A stretch of DNA of 64,000 nt, from the NCBI GenBank assembly GCA_028554795.2, contig CM068830.1:111365214-111429213 (forward strand), given 5' to 3'. The first letter of the stretch is position 1. The number at the start of each line of letters is the position of its first letter. The stretch comes from Sinohyriopsis cumingii. Lineage: Eukaryota; Mollusca; Bivalvia; Unionida; Unionidae. The position numbers were made by a program, and so were the translations under genes. Below, in pieces: positions 45,001-57,562 of this stretch. The notes under the pieces were generated by a model, which did no database searches, had not been told where the DNA came from, and saw only the letters and a list, made by a program, of their open reading frames with translations.

Positions 45001-45480
45001 TGTCATCTCCTGACGCTGCCTGATTGAGATTGCAGATAATGAAGGGGGCCTGAACTCAATGGACTGCCTGGTTGGATTTCTGAATAATTTTCCCAGGTTG
45101 GTTTGTGCAGGACCACTTGAACTTCCATATCTGAATTCCCAATCAGGAAAAAAATTATTTGATCTCTAGTTACATGTATCTGCATATCTTCACTTGATCA
45201 TGTGGGAGACATGTTTGGGGTGCTACAGGCCTGAAGTATACTTTGATTGCTGTCATGGCTATCACTACTTTTATCACTGGTTTTAAAATAAATTTCTTGA
45301 GCAAAGAGCTGAAATCAATTTTAAGTCCAGTCTTTATAATTGGTGTCCTTCAGTAAATACAGTGTCTGTGGAATTGTAAAGGGTCATAGTAACTTTGTAG
45401 GTCTGTATACTATTTGATGTATGTAACGTTAAAGATGATACCATTATACTTATGATCAATTGTCTGTATCTAAGGTTCAA
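42033..45480 (-). pseudogene. LINE-D: CR1/L2-like LINE, ORF1 and endonuclease only, decayed
   Basis: Minus strand in order. At about 45470-45330 is the N-terminal ORF1 domain (VTMTLYNST). At 45120-44700 is a coiled coil (LHQEVAKLK, KYQSAKNRHDKLAELF). At about 43950-43560 is a poorly preserved SGNH-like region ending INEHVPVLKGNPVI. At about 43510-43420 are CCHC knuckle remnants (CYNC, GHGFDAC, DCLKYG). The endonuclease runs 43080-42910 (HIVHINIQGTNNKLGQ, GLTETKLNDNHANDLF) and resumes at 42510-42033 (RRDRGSRGESVVYFGNG, LILSFVYRLPSAK, GLSDHYPIF), counting frame changes. RT is missing: the copy ends at the tandem array. Its order matches LINE-A and LINE-C. Confidence 0.6.
42514..42908 (+). mobile_element. 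5'-truncated LINE-A copy (ORF2 C-terminus and 3' UTR)
   Basis: Over 90% identical by eye to 24391-24800. It has the C-terminal ORF2 codons (FKKSFQYSGTVLWNKLPLHV), the 3' UTR with GGGCCTCAAGGGAGAATAGT, and an interrupted (ATT)n tail. It is inserted in the endonuclease region of LINE-D in opposite orientation. Its close match to LINE-A shows that the family moved more than once in the recent past. Confidence 0.93.
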
Positions 45481-45505
45481 TTTGTCATTCAGATTTTTTT
45501 AATAT

Positions 45506-45511
<6 letters not shown>

Positions 45512-45540
<29 letters not shown>
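45512..45540. repeat. (TC)n microsatellite
   Basis: About 13 TC units. Confidence 0.97.
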
Positions 45541-45543
<3 letters not shown>

Positions 45544-45956
45544 AGCTGGTTGTTACTGTAGAAGTGGAACACATTCCTGTTGTCGAGTGTATTGATTTCC
45601 TCTCCTCCGAGACAGATGTTTCATTATGTGAACTCAATAAAGAAAGTTATGATGAAGCACTGCCAGAAAATTTGTTGGACGTTTTTAGGGAATATAGTTT
45701 ATATTGCAAATTTTTGACCCAGTATTATTTCCTTTTTTAATAGTTTTACCCATATCTTTTATTTTTTTTTACTCTTTACATAGTTCAATCATCTTCGTCC
45801 GTTATATATTATCTGGTATTAATTCATTGGTTTTTGTATTTATATTTACAGTTTAGAACTTTACTTTTAATTGGCAGCATATAGTCCCATTGGTGTTGAT
45901 GTGTTGCTAAAGCACAAGAAAAACACGCATGTATACATACAGGAGTTGCATGCTTG

Positions 45957-46021
<65 letters not shown>

Positions 46022-46810
46022 TTTAGCCTACATATGTTCTGTTATTCTTAATGTTGTAACAAAATATAAGGGCCCTGGGTGGTCTAGGGTGCTTCCGTTG
46101 TTTGAGAATTTTTTTTAGTTGCTTATCATGAGTTGTTGGTTCATCACATGCACTTCCTTCAAAAAATACATTGACTGCTGTATATAACCAACCTATCACG
46201 TGGTGAACATTGTGTTAATCTCACAAAAGTAAAAAAACAAACCTGATTGTATCCTAATTTGATTTGTAATATTTGTATCCTCATGGAACAGCAAAGATGG
46301 AGATCTTGTAATACGTATCATTTTTCTGCTGTCCATCCACACAACTTCCCATTCTACTGGTAAGCTGCAAGGCGGAAACCGTTTCACAAAACTGTGAAGC
46401 AATGTTGCCCATGTAATATTCTGTGAGAGGGTTGTTATTCTTGGCTCCACACCAAAGAGTTCCAAGAAATGGGATAAATGGTTAAATATACATGAATTAT
46501 TTTCAAATAATTTTGTTTTTACCTCATGTCATATTTGAATAACAGCAGGAATGTGCATCATATTTGTGAAGTAGTGTCTGTGTGTGTGTGTGTATTATTA
46601 AAGTAGAGAGAGAGAGTGGGTTGAAATATACAGAAAAACATTGGAATTTGGAATGGCAAGCCACCAGAAGATCCTTTAGTTTAAATTAATAATCATTACA
46701 AAACAGTATCGGTATTAAAAATAAAAATGTAGACTTTCAAAAATTCAGACACATGGTCATGAAGATGCATAAAGCCGTCATTATTTGTAATTGCTGTTTT
46801 CTTATTTCAG
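45541..46810. other. No supported gene; includes a (TA)n run
   Basis: (TA)n occupies about 45958-46016. The frames at 45540-45740 (+) and 46196-46465 (-) have no recognised family. Confidence 0.45.
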
Positions 46811-46885
46811 ATTACTTTCTTAAGAGGGTTGCTAGAAAACACTGTTTGGTCATGATAATATATATGTGTCATGCAATGAAATCGG
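46811..46885 (+). CDS. Possible short exon, 75 bp, phase 1-1
   Basis: CTTATTTCAG acceptor and GTAAG donor (ATCGG/GTAAG) bound an open 75-bp stretch that starts and ends in phase 1, the same phase as the Ig exon downstream. The product (YFLKRVARKHCLVMIIYMCH) is mildly hydrophobic. If joined to the Ig exon it would form a Gly-to-Asp codon junction. No homology is recognised; this is inference from splice signals only. Confidence 0.2.
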
Positions 46886-49425
46886 GTAAGTTCAAGTCAG
46901 TTTTAAAATGTTACACTTATAAAATCAATGAACTCTTGCCCTGTACAACATCATAACTGCATGTATGAAATGTTTGTTTAGTTACATTCTACAACATTCT
47001 TTTATCATTATTCACTTACGGCAGTGAACATAGAATGCTTCTTATCATGTCTGTAATGTATTCTGCATGAAACGTGTACCCTTTTCCTTCCCTTGGACCC
47101 CATAAGATGATGTCGGCAAAGTCTTATATGTTAATCTTGTCCACTTGTCTATCTACCAACAAATGTTTTTGGTAAAATATCGTAACAAGAAATTGATGTA
47201 TTTTAACCAAAGTTGTTATTTACAGCATAGTTTGTGAAAATATTTTTCATGTGGTTTTCATTGGGCAAGTAAATTGCAGCACGCTGATCACATTCAAGAG
47301 GGCTGTCTTCACTTCACTCAATACAGAACACATATCCATTGATCTTTACTTAACTAAAGTCCCCATATACCCAGCAATGATAATATGATGTTTAGAGTAA
47401 AGACCGTGATTATAAAACCCTTCTAATACATGGCCATTTAGATGAATATATAATGCAAGTCAAGGTTAGTAGCTCAAGAAATTGCAGTCTCACACATATT
47501 CCTCAATTTCTTGGCCATTTTAGCATTTACAGTGACACTTCAGTAATCAGTGAACTGTTTTTGTGTGTAGAGGTTTTCCTTTTGAATGAGCTACAGCACA
47601 TTATAATGAATTGTGTATGTAGGAGTTAGAGTCAGTAAGTTTAACGATTTTGTCACTTTTCATCTTGTCTCACATCGGGTCAATAGTATTTTCAAGTCTT
47701 GGCAGCTTTATTGATACATTTTGACATTTCAAATATGTCTGTAATTTATGCAATTACTTTTCACATGAAAAATGTCTCCAGTTTACATCTGAAAGAAGAA
47801 TATCTGGTGTCTTCACAATTTTCTCCAGCTTTTATGGCATGTAATTTTAAAATGGCATATCTTTTTATATTAGCTGACAACAGGAGTAGTTTACTTCCAT
47901 GTTTTCCAAAAAATTTCTTAACATGAAATACACAGTTTTCATTTACTATCTTGAGACAGACGATGGCCACGAAAGCTAAATCGACATTCTATCAAACACA
48001 ACGTTGCTGGCTTTAACTGAGTCTAAGTTTCAGCCAAAAAAAATCTTTAATAAGTAGGAGATTAACAAGTCTGAGTCGGTGAAATGTGAAAAGTGAAAGT
48101 CAGTTTGTAATGTAGACATCAGTGATTGATTCATGGAGCACATAGTCTTTGAGTTGTATCTGAAACTGATGTATTAGTTTGATGGTAAAACATCACATGA
48201 AACAGCTTAAAATTAGCCATGTGCCAGTAATTTCAAAGAACTGATTCAAAAGCACAGCTTGAATGGAGAAATCTCCTTTTATATTAATTAGTTACTTTGA
48301 TATATTATTGCAAAAATCTGGTTGATTCTCACAATAATTTGAAGGAGTTTATTGAAAGGTCTCAAAAAATGACAATAATTTACCAAATGATTGGAATATA
48401 AAGCATAGGGCAGAACAGCTTGAATCTCTGTGCCATACAGATTTATTTGAGAAGTGCTGGGATATTATTCATTTTCAGGGACATGTTCAGAACACATTGA
48501 TAAATTGATTAACTTAGCAGTGACCTTTGAAATATAATGGAAAAAACGAGGCCTATGAATAAAACAAGATACAAAATTTACACAGTATTGTGCAAGAAAA
48601 AATGAAGTCTCTGATGATGACTAAATCACTCAAAGCATCTGAAACAGTGTCTGAATAATGTGATTATTTAAGCAAATGTTCTAGCTGTATGGGTGAAAAT
48701 ATCCAAGAGCAAATCAATTAAGCAGATGTTTTGGGGGTATAATATAAGAATGGAATCCTAGCTCACCAGCCTTCAGTATAGCTATTAAATATCTTATAAC
48801 GATGCAGAAGAGGAGCAATGTAAGCAGTGAAAACAATTTTGGAAGGTTATTAATAAAAGCAACGAGGCAAAAGCTATTGAGGAAATTTACCAATGCTCCA
48901 AGACAGTTGATGTTATTGCATATAAACATACAAAGTCTGGTTATACTTGAGTTTGCACAATACTAAGTGATGGATCATTTGAGTTACTTTGTGGTAATAG
49001 TAGCATGGAATTTAACTTAGTCCGGCTTGCAGATAAATTCATATCTATGTTTGCAGCATTTGCAGTTGATACCAAAAAAGAACAATCCCATTTATTTGAG
49101 AATTCCTGATTAAAATTTTGAGTTGCCAAAAAGTCTAATAGACTCTGTAAAGTTCTCTATCCACCTCGCCATGAAATAAGTGTACCATTATTTAATACAG
49201 AATTATTGTTATTATTGAACATTATTCTCCTCCTTTCCAGTACTTTTGACAGATAGAGCATTATCCTTTATATATTGAATGTATTGTATCCTATATACAA
49301 TACCAATATAGTTCATTTTCTGTCAGATTGATAGGTCTTTACAGCTTGCTACATGAAGGTATTATAATGATATCCTGCAACATATCTCATCCTGGTTATC
49401 ATTATTTTATTTTGTTTGTTTACAG
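46886..49425. other. No supported gene; possible intron
   Basis: If 46811-46885 and 49426-49731 belong to one transcript, this is an intron. Short frames are not recognisable. Confidence 0.35.
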
Positions 49426-49731
49426 ATGCAGAGCTTACAATACAAGCAGCTCCACCTTCACCTTCATGTGAACAGAATGTAACAATAACTTGCAGCATAC
49501 CATCGTTCGATGGTGTAGCATCTTTTATAAGAGATGACTCAACTGTACTTCTTACAAACTGCATATCAAAGACTGAAAGTTGTGCACCAAAGAAAGTTGA
49601 CAGGTATACCTTTGGTGCCACATCAACTTCAATTTTTGTGGTCATATCTGGTGTGGACAAATTGAGTGATTCTTTCCCATGGAAATGCCAGTATTACTCC
49701 CAGACAGTTAATTTAACTCTGAAATGTGACA
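49426..49731 (+). CDS. Exon coding one immunoglobulin-like domain
   Basis: A TTTGTTTACAG acceptor precedes 306 bp of open frame ending at a strong donor (GTGACA/GTAAGTATT). Both junctions are phase 1, the classic arrangement for Ig-domain exons. The product starts AELTIQAAPPSPSCEQNVTI and contains ITCSIPSF (first Cys, B strand) and SDSFPWKCQYYSQ (second Cys, F strand, with the usual spacing). An additional Cys pair (NCISKTESC) lies between, plus N-glycosylation sequons (NVT, NLT). It is likely part of a cell-surface or secreted Ig-superfamily protein. Other exons of the gene were not identified with confidence. No gene name can be given. Confidence 0.7.
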
Positions 49732-50034
49732 GTAAGTATTTCTTATATAACCCTCCTAGTTCATATTCCATCGGGTGCAGTACCTGATAGTGTTGCAACT
49801 CTAGGCCTTAAAATATCTAACAGAAAGAATGGGAAACCCAGCAATTTAACAAAAATCAACAAGCAGTTTATTTACCAACAATACAGACTGAAAATACAAG
49901 TGACACTTACAATATTGTGAATTAAATTTAAAATAATCATAAATGTCCTGTCACAAGTCAAGAAATATAGAATGATCCAAATGAATTGCAATGTCTTTAA
50001 TGTCCTGATATAACACAGTGATGCTGTTGTTGTT

Positions 50035-50268
50035 GTTGTTGTTGTAGCGTTTAACGCCATTTTTCAGCACAAGATAGGCTATACATGGCGGCCAGTATAA
50101 ATGGTGCAGGAAGAACCCTGGAAAACTCGGGGAAGAATCACCGACCCACGAGAAGCTACTGGCAGGCTTTCCCATGTACCCACGCTAGCCGAGCCGCAGA
50201 CAGAGGTGAGATGGCAGTGATCTGGAATGGTGAGCGCTTTAGACCACTTGGCCACTCGGGGCCCCTGC
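50035..50268 (-). mobile_element. tRNA-derived SINE with (AAC)n tail, copy 2
   Basis: Perfect 12-bp duplication ACACAGTGATGC at 50023-50034 and 50269-50280. On the minus strand the head reads CCGAGTGGCCAAGTGGTCTA then AAGCGCTC, an A-box like tRNA-Leu/Ser. A B-box-like GGTCGGTGATTC follows. The body ends GGCGTTAAACGC, then (CAA)n. Better preserved than 11972-12211, so probably younger. Confidence 0.92.
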
Positions 50269-50280
50269 ACACAGTGATGC

Positions 50281-51784
50281 AATCCAGAAAATCTTTAAAT
50301 GGGTTCACCAGAATCCAAAGTAAGATATTAATCTAAAAGTGGATGTGCACTTTTAATTAGTAATTCCAAGTAAATAATTCCTCTCAAATTATATTTCTTT
50401 TGAACAACACAGCTGTAAACTCTGATCACAAATACATACATACCAACGATTATGCTTTTGGATTTAATCATGCTTGCTTCTACATAATTACATGTTATGC
50501 CTACTTGTATATTGATTGCGCTTTTGGGGTACATTAAAAAATAAATTAAAAATAAAGCAATAAAAAGATGGGTTTTCATTTTATATTATGGTCTCTTTAA
50601 TCGCACTCATTATATAAAATTTGATAATATTCACAAAAGAAGACTGCTGCTTAAGACTATCAGACAAGTATATTTGCCCATCCTTGACCTGCATGTGCTT
50701 CCCTAATTTTCTATTTATAGCAGTGCATATGACTATGACACAGTTTAAAGAAAACAGTTTGGAAATAGCACATGGAGATTGTCTATATTCCTGTTGATAT
50801 AGTCCTTGCTAGACAGTCTCCATGCATTACTGTTACCTTGGGGTAATGCCGTTTCCACACATGCATCAGCAATTTAAGATTTGAGGTAATTAACTGATGG
50901 ATACACAGGTGTTCTGTTCTGAGAGTAGTTAAAACTAAAAGAGCGAGTGTTTTCAAGGATTTGATGCCATGGGTCAAAAGAAAAGGGATTTTACTTACCA
51001 TCCACATACAAATGTCATTAATACATTTTTTAGTTACTAGCGAGGGACTGATAGTTTGACTGAGCAGGATTCTAAAATGTACATAACAATTACTTCAAAA
51101 CTCCATTAGTCTCTGCCACTGGTAATGTAAAAAAAAAACAATGGTGTAGAACTACTTGCTGGTCTAGCACATCGTTCTTTTCATTGCAGAATTTGTGGAC
51201 TTGACTTTATGATAATTTAGTGAAAGTTTAGACATGTAGACTAGGTAAAGCAAGTGAAAGAATTTGACAGCATGTTTTGTGTTTGTATTCTGATACTAAC
51301 CCACATGGATTTTGCCCATTTTTGCCAAGAATTTTAACCAACTGCAAATCTAGGTTTGTAGCAAGACTAAACATACAGTTTTCATACTGTTTATTTAATT
51401 GTGGCATGTAATATATACATTGCACTTTTTATGCCCAGATTTCACCCTTTTGCCACTTAACTTAGTGATAATTATGCCTTTACCTCATTCAGCATTTATT
51501 TGTTTATCTAATCCCTATATATTCACATTTTCACTTGACCTATATCATAGTAGGATGTGAAGCAATCCAAGAGAAAAAACCAGGCTGATTGTAAATAAGC
51601 CTGGCTTTGAACTCAAATGCTGAGTAAACATTTTGTTTACAGGTGACCATAATCTGAAGTACAACAAATAATTTTGGACAAATATTAAGCACATGATATA
51701 GATTAAATAAACATAATAACTTTCCTGAGTTGTAGGTCTGTGACAAGTATATGTGAATATGGTGTTCCATGTATTATACATACA
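50281..51784. other. No gene seen
   Basis: AT-rich, with only short frames that are not recognisable. It may be intron of the Ig-domain gene. Confidence 0.4.
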
Positions 51785-51975
51785 CGTATAGGATTGACAC
51801 ACCTCTCAGGTACACCAACAGCAGCACAGATATATGGTACCAAAATATTGGGAGCAAAATGACTTTCACGGAGACATCAGCAGCTGACCTATATGCAAGA
51901 TTTGAAACCACAACCTTTGGGATGCATGTCCAACATGCAAGATGCTAACCACTGTGCCACAATAGCTCCCATTTT
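51785..51975 (-). mobile_element. tRNA-derived SINE, a different family
   Basis: Minus strand reads TGGCACAGTGGTTAGCATC (A-box), then GGTTGTGGTTTCAAATC (B-box with one extra change), then GTCAGCTGCTGATGTCTCCG. Head order and spacing fit a tRNA-derived SINE. The 3' end and duplication are not clear. Confidence 0.7.
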
Positions 51976-54299
51976 CAAATAAATGCTGTAAGGGCTAATA
52001 TTGACCCAATATGTTGCTGAAAATGAGCCATAATCCATTTTGGGGCTTTCTGGGTCCAGTGACCAACAACATGTGGCAACGCATTTTGTCATGAATCAAT
52101 CACTGTTATATAAGACGCTACATTTTGGTTTTTAAACGTAAAACACTTTGACAATCTATGCTTTAAATTAATGTTGAATGCAGATTGGTGTAAAATTAAG
52201 GGAGCTTTCTACTCATTAAAACAACCAATATTCCAAGCAGAAAGTTTATCTTGCTTTATTAAATAGAGGATATTTGCTTGAAACGAGTGAATAATGGATA
52301 CATTTCATCGAGTGGATAAAAAACTTAATATTTTCACGAGTGGCGAATATTCTTTTTATTTTATGCTCACAAACGTTGGCTACCTAAAGTTTGTGACAGT
52401 GAATTGGCAGATTTCTTGCGGTAATATCAGCTGTTTGCCATACATGTTTTGCTGTGCTATGTGTACCTGCGCACAAAATGAGTTCTACATCAGATTGATA
52501 AAAATTAACTGAAATTTCCAGAATAACAAACTACAAGTTTCAAGGATAACAGACAGGGATTATTAATAAGACAATGCCATGTACATAAGGAAAAAGTAGT
52601 TCACCAACAGAAAATCAAAGGGAGGTAAGTATGTTCTGACCCCAAAAAGTAGTTCCTGTAGTGAAAAAATATTGTTATTTTTTCACTACAGTGAAATATC
52701 AATATTATTTTAATTAGAAAATCAAGTAATTCACTGCTTAACATAAAATAAATTGAAATATACAAAATTGAAATGTAATAAACAAATAAAATAAATTTAA
52801 AATTGCTTTTGCCAGATTTTTTTAAATTCCTTTTTTAAATAGCTTTATTAGGCATAGATCAAAAGAGCTTTTGGAATGGCCTGTTCTCCGTCATCTTTCC
52901 ATAAGCACTAAAGCTGTAAAAATTATGAAACATCTACCTGGTACCTTTCGATCCTAACAATTGGTTACCTTGCTACCCGATGAAAGGGAAATTGTATTAA
53001 ATGTGAACCTGAACTGCTTTGATGAAGGTTAATACAAGCCTACTCCCAAGATAAGTATAAGCATAATTATTACCAATATAAGTGACAAAAAAGCATAATC
53101 TGAGCATGAAAGAGTTGTCTATATATTACATGCCATGGTTACAGAAAACTGTATGATAAACACATTTATTTTTGCTACTTACCTGGATCTGCAGTTAAAA
53201 TTCTTGACACAAATTGGTTAAATCCATGTGGATTAGCAGTTAGTGTGAGAGCATAGAGACAAAATAAATTGATCAATTATTTATGCATAACACTCACTTT
53301 AACTATTCGAAACATCTGACTTTCGCTGAATGACTGTGAAGTCCACAAATGATGAATGTTGTATTACATCACTAAAATTCTTCTTTCAAATTGATTTTTC
53401 CTTTTCCTGATGCAAAGTGTTTTTAAGTTTAACAAAATCCCTCTCCTCTGGCATTTTTTCAGTCATATAACATCCATGAGTCACATCGATAAAGCCTGTT
53501 TTTCTTAATATCTAGCGTCTTTTTTCAGTTTAGACTGGTCTGCTACGTATGTGTGTATCAAAATATGAGTTTGTGACACGTGGTTCCACATTCAAAAAAC
53601 CTGTTTATATTCTTGGAACTGTTACAAATAGGAAATAAGGAAATAAAAGGTCTAATGATGGATAAATACAAAGCCAATAGTCACATGACACAAGCCTTGA
53701 ACTGTAATTGGTATTCTGTGCCTTGCTCACTCCTGATGTCTTTGATCTGAACCTGGAAACAGCATAGTTATATGCAGACTTAAAAGTCTGAAAGATTAAT
53801 AAAGCAGAGATACTTGGAAAATGTAAGCATATTTTGCTGAAAAAGTCTTATACCCTTGGTTGTTATGAAACTGAGTGGTCCTTATATCAAAATCAATATT
53901 GGTCCATTCATCCACATCAGGTATGTTCATGTCACAAGTCTTGCTGGGACTGCCCCTGAATTCTTGACACTTACAAATTTTTTTTTAAATTTTGGGCACA
54001 CAACTCCTCTGTGCTTACCATGAGTTTTTCCCCAAACATCACTGCTGCATACAAGACAGTGTGTATATGTTTACAGTGGGCATGTGGTCCCATCTATTCT
54101 TCACATTCACACTGGGATTCTTTAATTCTTCACCCACCCACCCATACTGTTTAAAAGAATGTCTTTAGTGTATAGAACATCTTTGTTCATTTTGGCATTA
54201 CACTTCGACTTATATAAATCTTGTCACCAAGTGCAGAGATCCTAAAAAGAAACTGATGCGTGTGTGTGTGTGTGTGTATGATTTGGATTGTTGATGTAG
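51976..54299. other. No supported gene
   Basis: AT-rich. A (GT)n run lies at about 54257-54278. One frame at 52294-52512 (72 codons) has no family match. Confidence 0.4.
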
Positions 54300-54484
54300 C
54301 TTTAAGAAACTTTTCAGTCATATCTCTATAATGTCTGCAGCTGCTGGCAACAGGGCTAAATCTAGTTATTTAAGGTGCTATGATATTTATATAAGTGTTA
54401 GAAGAGAAGATAAATTTGTATAAAAAATTTCTAAATTCTCTCTAAAAATGTAATAATTGTCTGTCTGACATTTATCCAGAATTC

Positions 54485-56070
54485 TTGAGGGTCAAACTTA
54501 ATAAATGCAGTATCACTGTGAATATAGATCCACAAAAATTTGAGTTTGTAAAACAGATATTGGATTCAGAACCTTGCATGACTTCATGCAGTTCAAGTGT
54601 ACAAAATGGTATTATCTACAGAACACAAGAGAAAAACACTGTGACAGCTACATTTTATAAAACAACATGTGTCATACATATACAGGGGCTGAACAGTCTC
54701 ACATGGTAAGATCATATTATCTGTAAATGTAGACAGGATGAGAATACCCATGCTAAAGGCAGTTATACGCTGACATCTACACCAATAACTAGATGACATG
54801 AAACAGCTCCTAAAGTCTTTGACCTAAATGACTCGGGCAATAAAATTAACACCCCTCCAGAGTGTCAGGCAATTACACGCTCCATAAATCATGACTACAG
54901 CAGTGATTGCTTAAGCCTTAATGATTTATTCATGTGTGTACATAAAAAAACAATTAGGAAATTGGAGACCCAAATCAAGAATTAAAACTACAGTTACATG
55001 ATATTAAGTCAGCACAGGGAAGGGTTAATGAGCAAGTAACCTCATGTGAAACAGCAATTCAGACAGACTCCCAAATATCAACAGTATCAGATGCTCAGAC
55101 ACAGACAATTCCAATACCAGCCAAAAGAAAATGTAAAATAACCATGCAAATAAAAACTGATGCCCAAAGTAATCCTGCATTGCAAACAACAGTATCCCCC
55201 TCTCAGTCATGTGTCACACCTGCAACAGCAATAAGTGTACATCCCTGGCCCGCAGTTCAGACAAGTCTGTTACCTTCACCAACAACTGCATTTCCCAGTG
55301 CTCAGACAAATGTGTCAAAATCAACACGAGTAATTCACACAACTGAAACACCAATTTCAGCACCCCTTCCTCCAAGATATGTGTTTGAAATACAATCCAG
55401 AGTCCAACACACGACATCACAAGCCAGAAAAGATAGGACTCTAATAATAATTGGCTCCTCAATTTTGAAAAGTATAATACCAAGGAGACTTTTTAAAACA
55501 GATGTACAGACTTTAAGAGGTACAAAAATCAACAACATCACAGACAGAATAATGAACAGTGACCTAACCAAATACAAACAAATTATTATTTTAGTAGGTG
55601 GAAATGATGCCTGTGTGGGAAGGTCACTAAATCAACACGAAAGAGATTTTGAAAGTTTATTGTATGCTGCTAGGTATTGCAGCCCAAATACATGTAAATT
55701 AATGATATCGGGACTACCTCCTCATGTGGACACCAAGGCTAAAGAAATAAATGATCTGATAATTGACTTATGTGAAGATTTCAACCTACAAGTACATTCC
55801 ATAATACAAATCTTTCTTTCTTCAGAATCAGGATGTCAACCTTAGGCTCTACCACAGAGACAAAATTCATATAAGCAGAAAAGGAACCTCTCAGCTACTG
55901 AGAAATATTAACACGTATGCCCCCATTTTCAAGCACTTTAATGAAGAGTGTGTCTCAACTGTGGAGAAACTGGGCACATGACACAGGTATGCCATCATGG
56001 CAAACAGATCGAGTGTTTTAGGTGCCATAAATATGGACACAAACAAAGACTTTGTCCGTCAATGTATACA
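54485..56070 (+). pseudogene. LINE-C ORF1 remnant: N-terminal domain, SGNH domain, two CCHC knuckles
   Basis: 54485-54709 encodes ITVNIDPQKFEFVKQILD, NGIIYRTQEKNTVTATFYKT and TCVIHIQG, aligned with the ORF1 N-terminal domain of LINE-A. 55144-55845 encodes a Thr/Ser/Pro-rich linker and the SGNH domain (RTLIIIGSSILKSII, IIILVGGNDACVG with intact GGND, LMISGLPPHVD). The Asp-His block lies in another frame near 55860 (RDKIHISRKGTSQLL). About 55950-56065 encodes CLNCGETGHMTQVC and CFRCHKYGHKQRLC. Several frame changes separate the parts. As in LINE-A, the CCHC frame ends at a TAG. Confidence 0.82.
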
Positions 56071-56714
56071 TATTAGGAAGCTGGCAAAGAGGAGAATGCC
56101 AACGCTTCATTTACAAAAAACTCTAAATGTACCCAGTGGGACTCTTGACTCTAACTATTCAATGGACACTATTGTAGATGCAAATGTAAATGGATTTTCA
56201 GGGTTTGTATGTGACTTTGAAGATGCTAATGTATATGAACATTTAAATATAGAAATAGGATGTCACAATGATAAAAGTAGTATGGAGACAATCTCAGTGA
56301 GTACCCCATTGCATGATGACATACATGTAATTGATATGAAACTAAATACAAAAGGTTTTAACATAGGTCACTTAAATGTACAAGGTATAGTCGGAAAGAG
56401 AGACCAGATTAAGTTAATGTTGTCTTCCAATGAAAATAATATACATGTTTTAGGACTCACTAAAACCAAATTAAATGCTAACCACAATGATGATCTATTT
56501 CACTGTCAAGGCTACAGTAAACCATTGCGTAGGGACAGAGAGACAGCGGGGGGGGGGGGTGATCTTGTTGTATACATTAGGGAAGATGTAAATGTAAAAA
56601 GGCGACTTGACTTGGGAGTCACATGAAATTGAGAGTATCTGGGTGGAAATTTTTCAAAATAATGCAAAATCTTTCCTAGCTGGTTTCATTTATAGACCAC
56701 CTTCCTCCAAAGCA

Positions 56715-57037
56715 ACCGCTCTGGTGGCCTAGTGGTTAGAGCATCTGCATCGGATGCAGGAGGTTGTGGGTTCAATCCTTTGCCGAGTCATACCAAAGAC
56801 TTACAAAAACGGTACTTACAGCTACCTCGCTTGGCGCTCAGCATTAAGAGGTTAGTGTTAGGACTGGTTGGCCCGGTGTCAGGATAATGTGACTGGGTGG
56901 GACATCATGCTACATGTCTGCGGCATGATGCCTCAGAGATAGACATCACTATAAACTGCCACATTGCAGACATCGTAACAATATGACTGAAAAATTGCTA
57001 AAGCTACGTTAAAAATCCAAATCACATCACATCACAT
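56715..57037 (+). mobile_element. tRNA-derived SINE, 323 bp, inside LINE-C
   Basis: Flanked by CCTCCAAAGCA (56704-56714) and CCTCCAAGGCA (57038-57048), an 11-bp duplication with one change. The head has A-box TGGCCTAGTGG and B-box GGTTCAATCC. The body contains AAGAGGTTAGTGTTAGGACT and GATAATGTGACT. The tail is (ATCAC)n. It splits the endonuclease reading frame of LINE-C, so it is younger. An older copy is at 478-780. Confidence 0.95.
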
Positions 57038-57417
57038 CCTCCAAGGCATTTTGGAATGATAACTTTTTTAAACAAATGGAAAATGTTCTAGCACAGGAGA
57101 AAGAAACATATATACTCGGCGATATAAATAAGGACCTTCTCAATACTCAAATAAGGAACAACTGGATGGAATTTATTGAATCATTAGGCCTAGACCAGGT
57201 GGTAAATGAGCCTACAAGGGTAACATAAAAATTGAGCACTCTTATTGATCACATTTATACCAACCTACCAGACAGTGTTGCTTGTGTTAATGTACCGAAT
57301 GTTGGTCTTAGTGACCACTATCCTACTTTTTTGACAAGAAAGGTTAAATGCAAGAAAAATAAGAAAAATGCACATAAAACAATCACTTACAGATCGTTCA
57401 AAATTTTTGATGAAGAA

Positions 57418-57562
57418 CAATTTCTCAATGACCTATATAAAGTTCCATGGAGTATGATCCAAAATTTGGATGACATAGATGAAGCCATGAGGGTGTGGAT
57501 TGACTTATTTATGGATGTAGTATCTAAGCATGCACCACTGAAAGTACATTGAGTAAAGACTG
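57418..57562. repeat. 145-bp direct repeat, left copy (LINE-C ORF2 sequence)
   Basis: LINE-C ORF2 DNA present again at 59207-59351 with two differences in 145 bp. It directly abuts the 3' end of the minus-strand RTE-like insertion. Confidence 0.97.

Noticed and set aside
45540-45740. Host exon after a (TC)n acceptor
   Set aside because: The polypyrimidine tract is a plain microsatellite, no donor is evident, and no family is recognised. It lies at the 5' edge of LINE-D.
46196-46465. 89-codon minus-strand exon
   Set aside because: Reasonable composition, but no acceptor upstream, a weak GTTTGT donor and no recognised family.
47699-47970. Overlapping small ORFs on both strands
   Set aside because: No family resemblance; mutual shadows in AT-rich DNA.
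56735-56800. A functional tRNA gene
   Set aside because: A- and B-boxes are present, but the cloverleaf does not close well and it heads a 323-bp SINE with target duplications. The same applies to 50268 and 51970.
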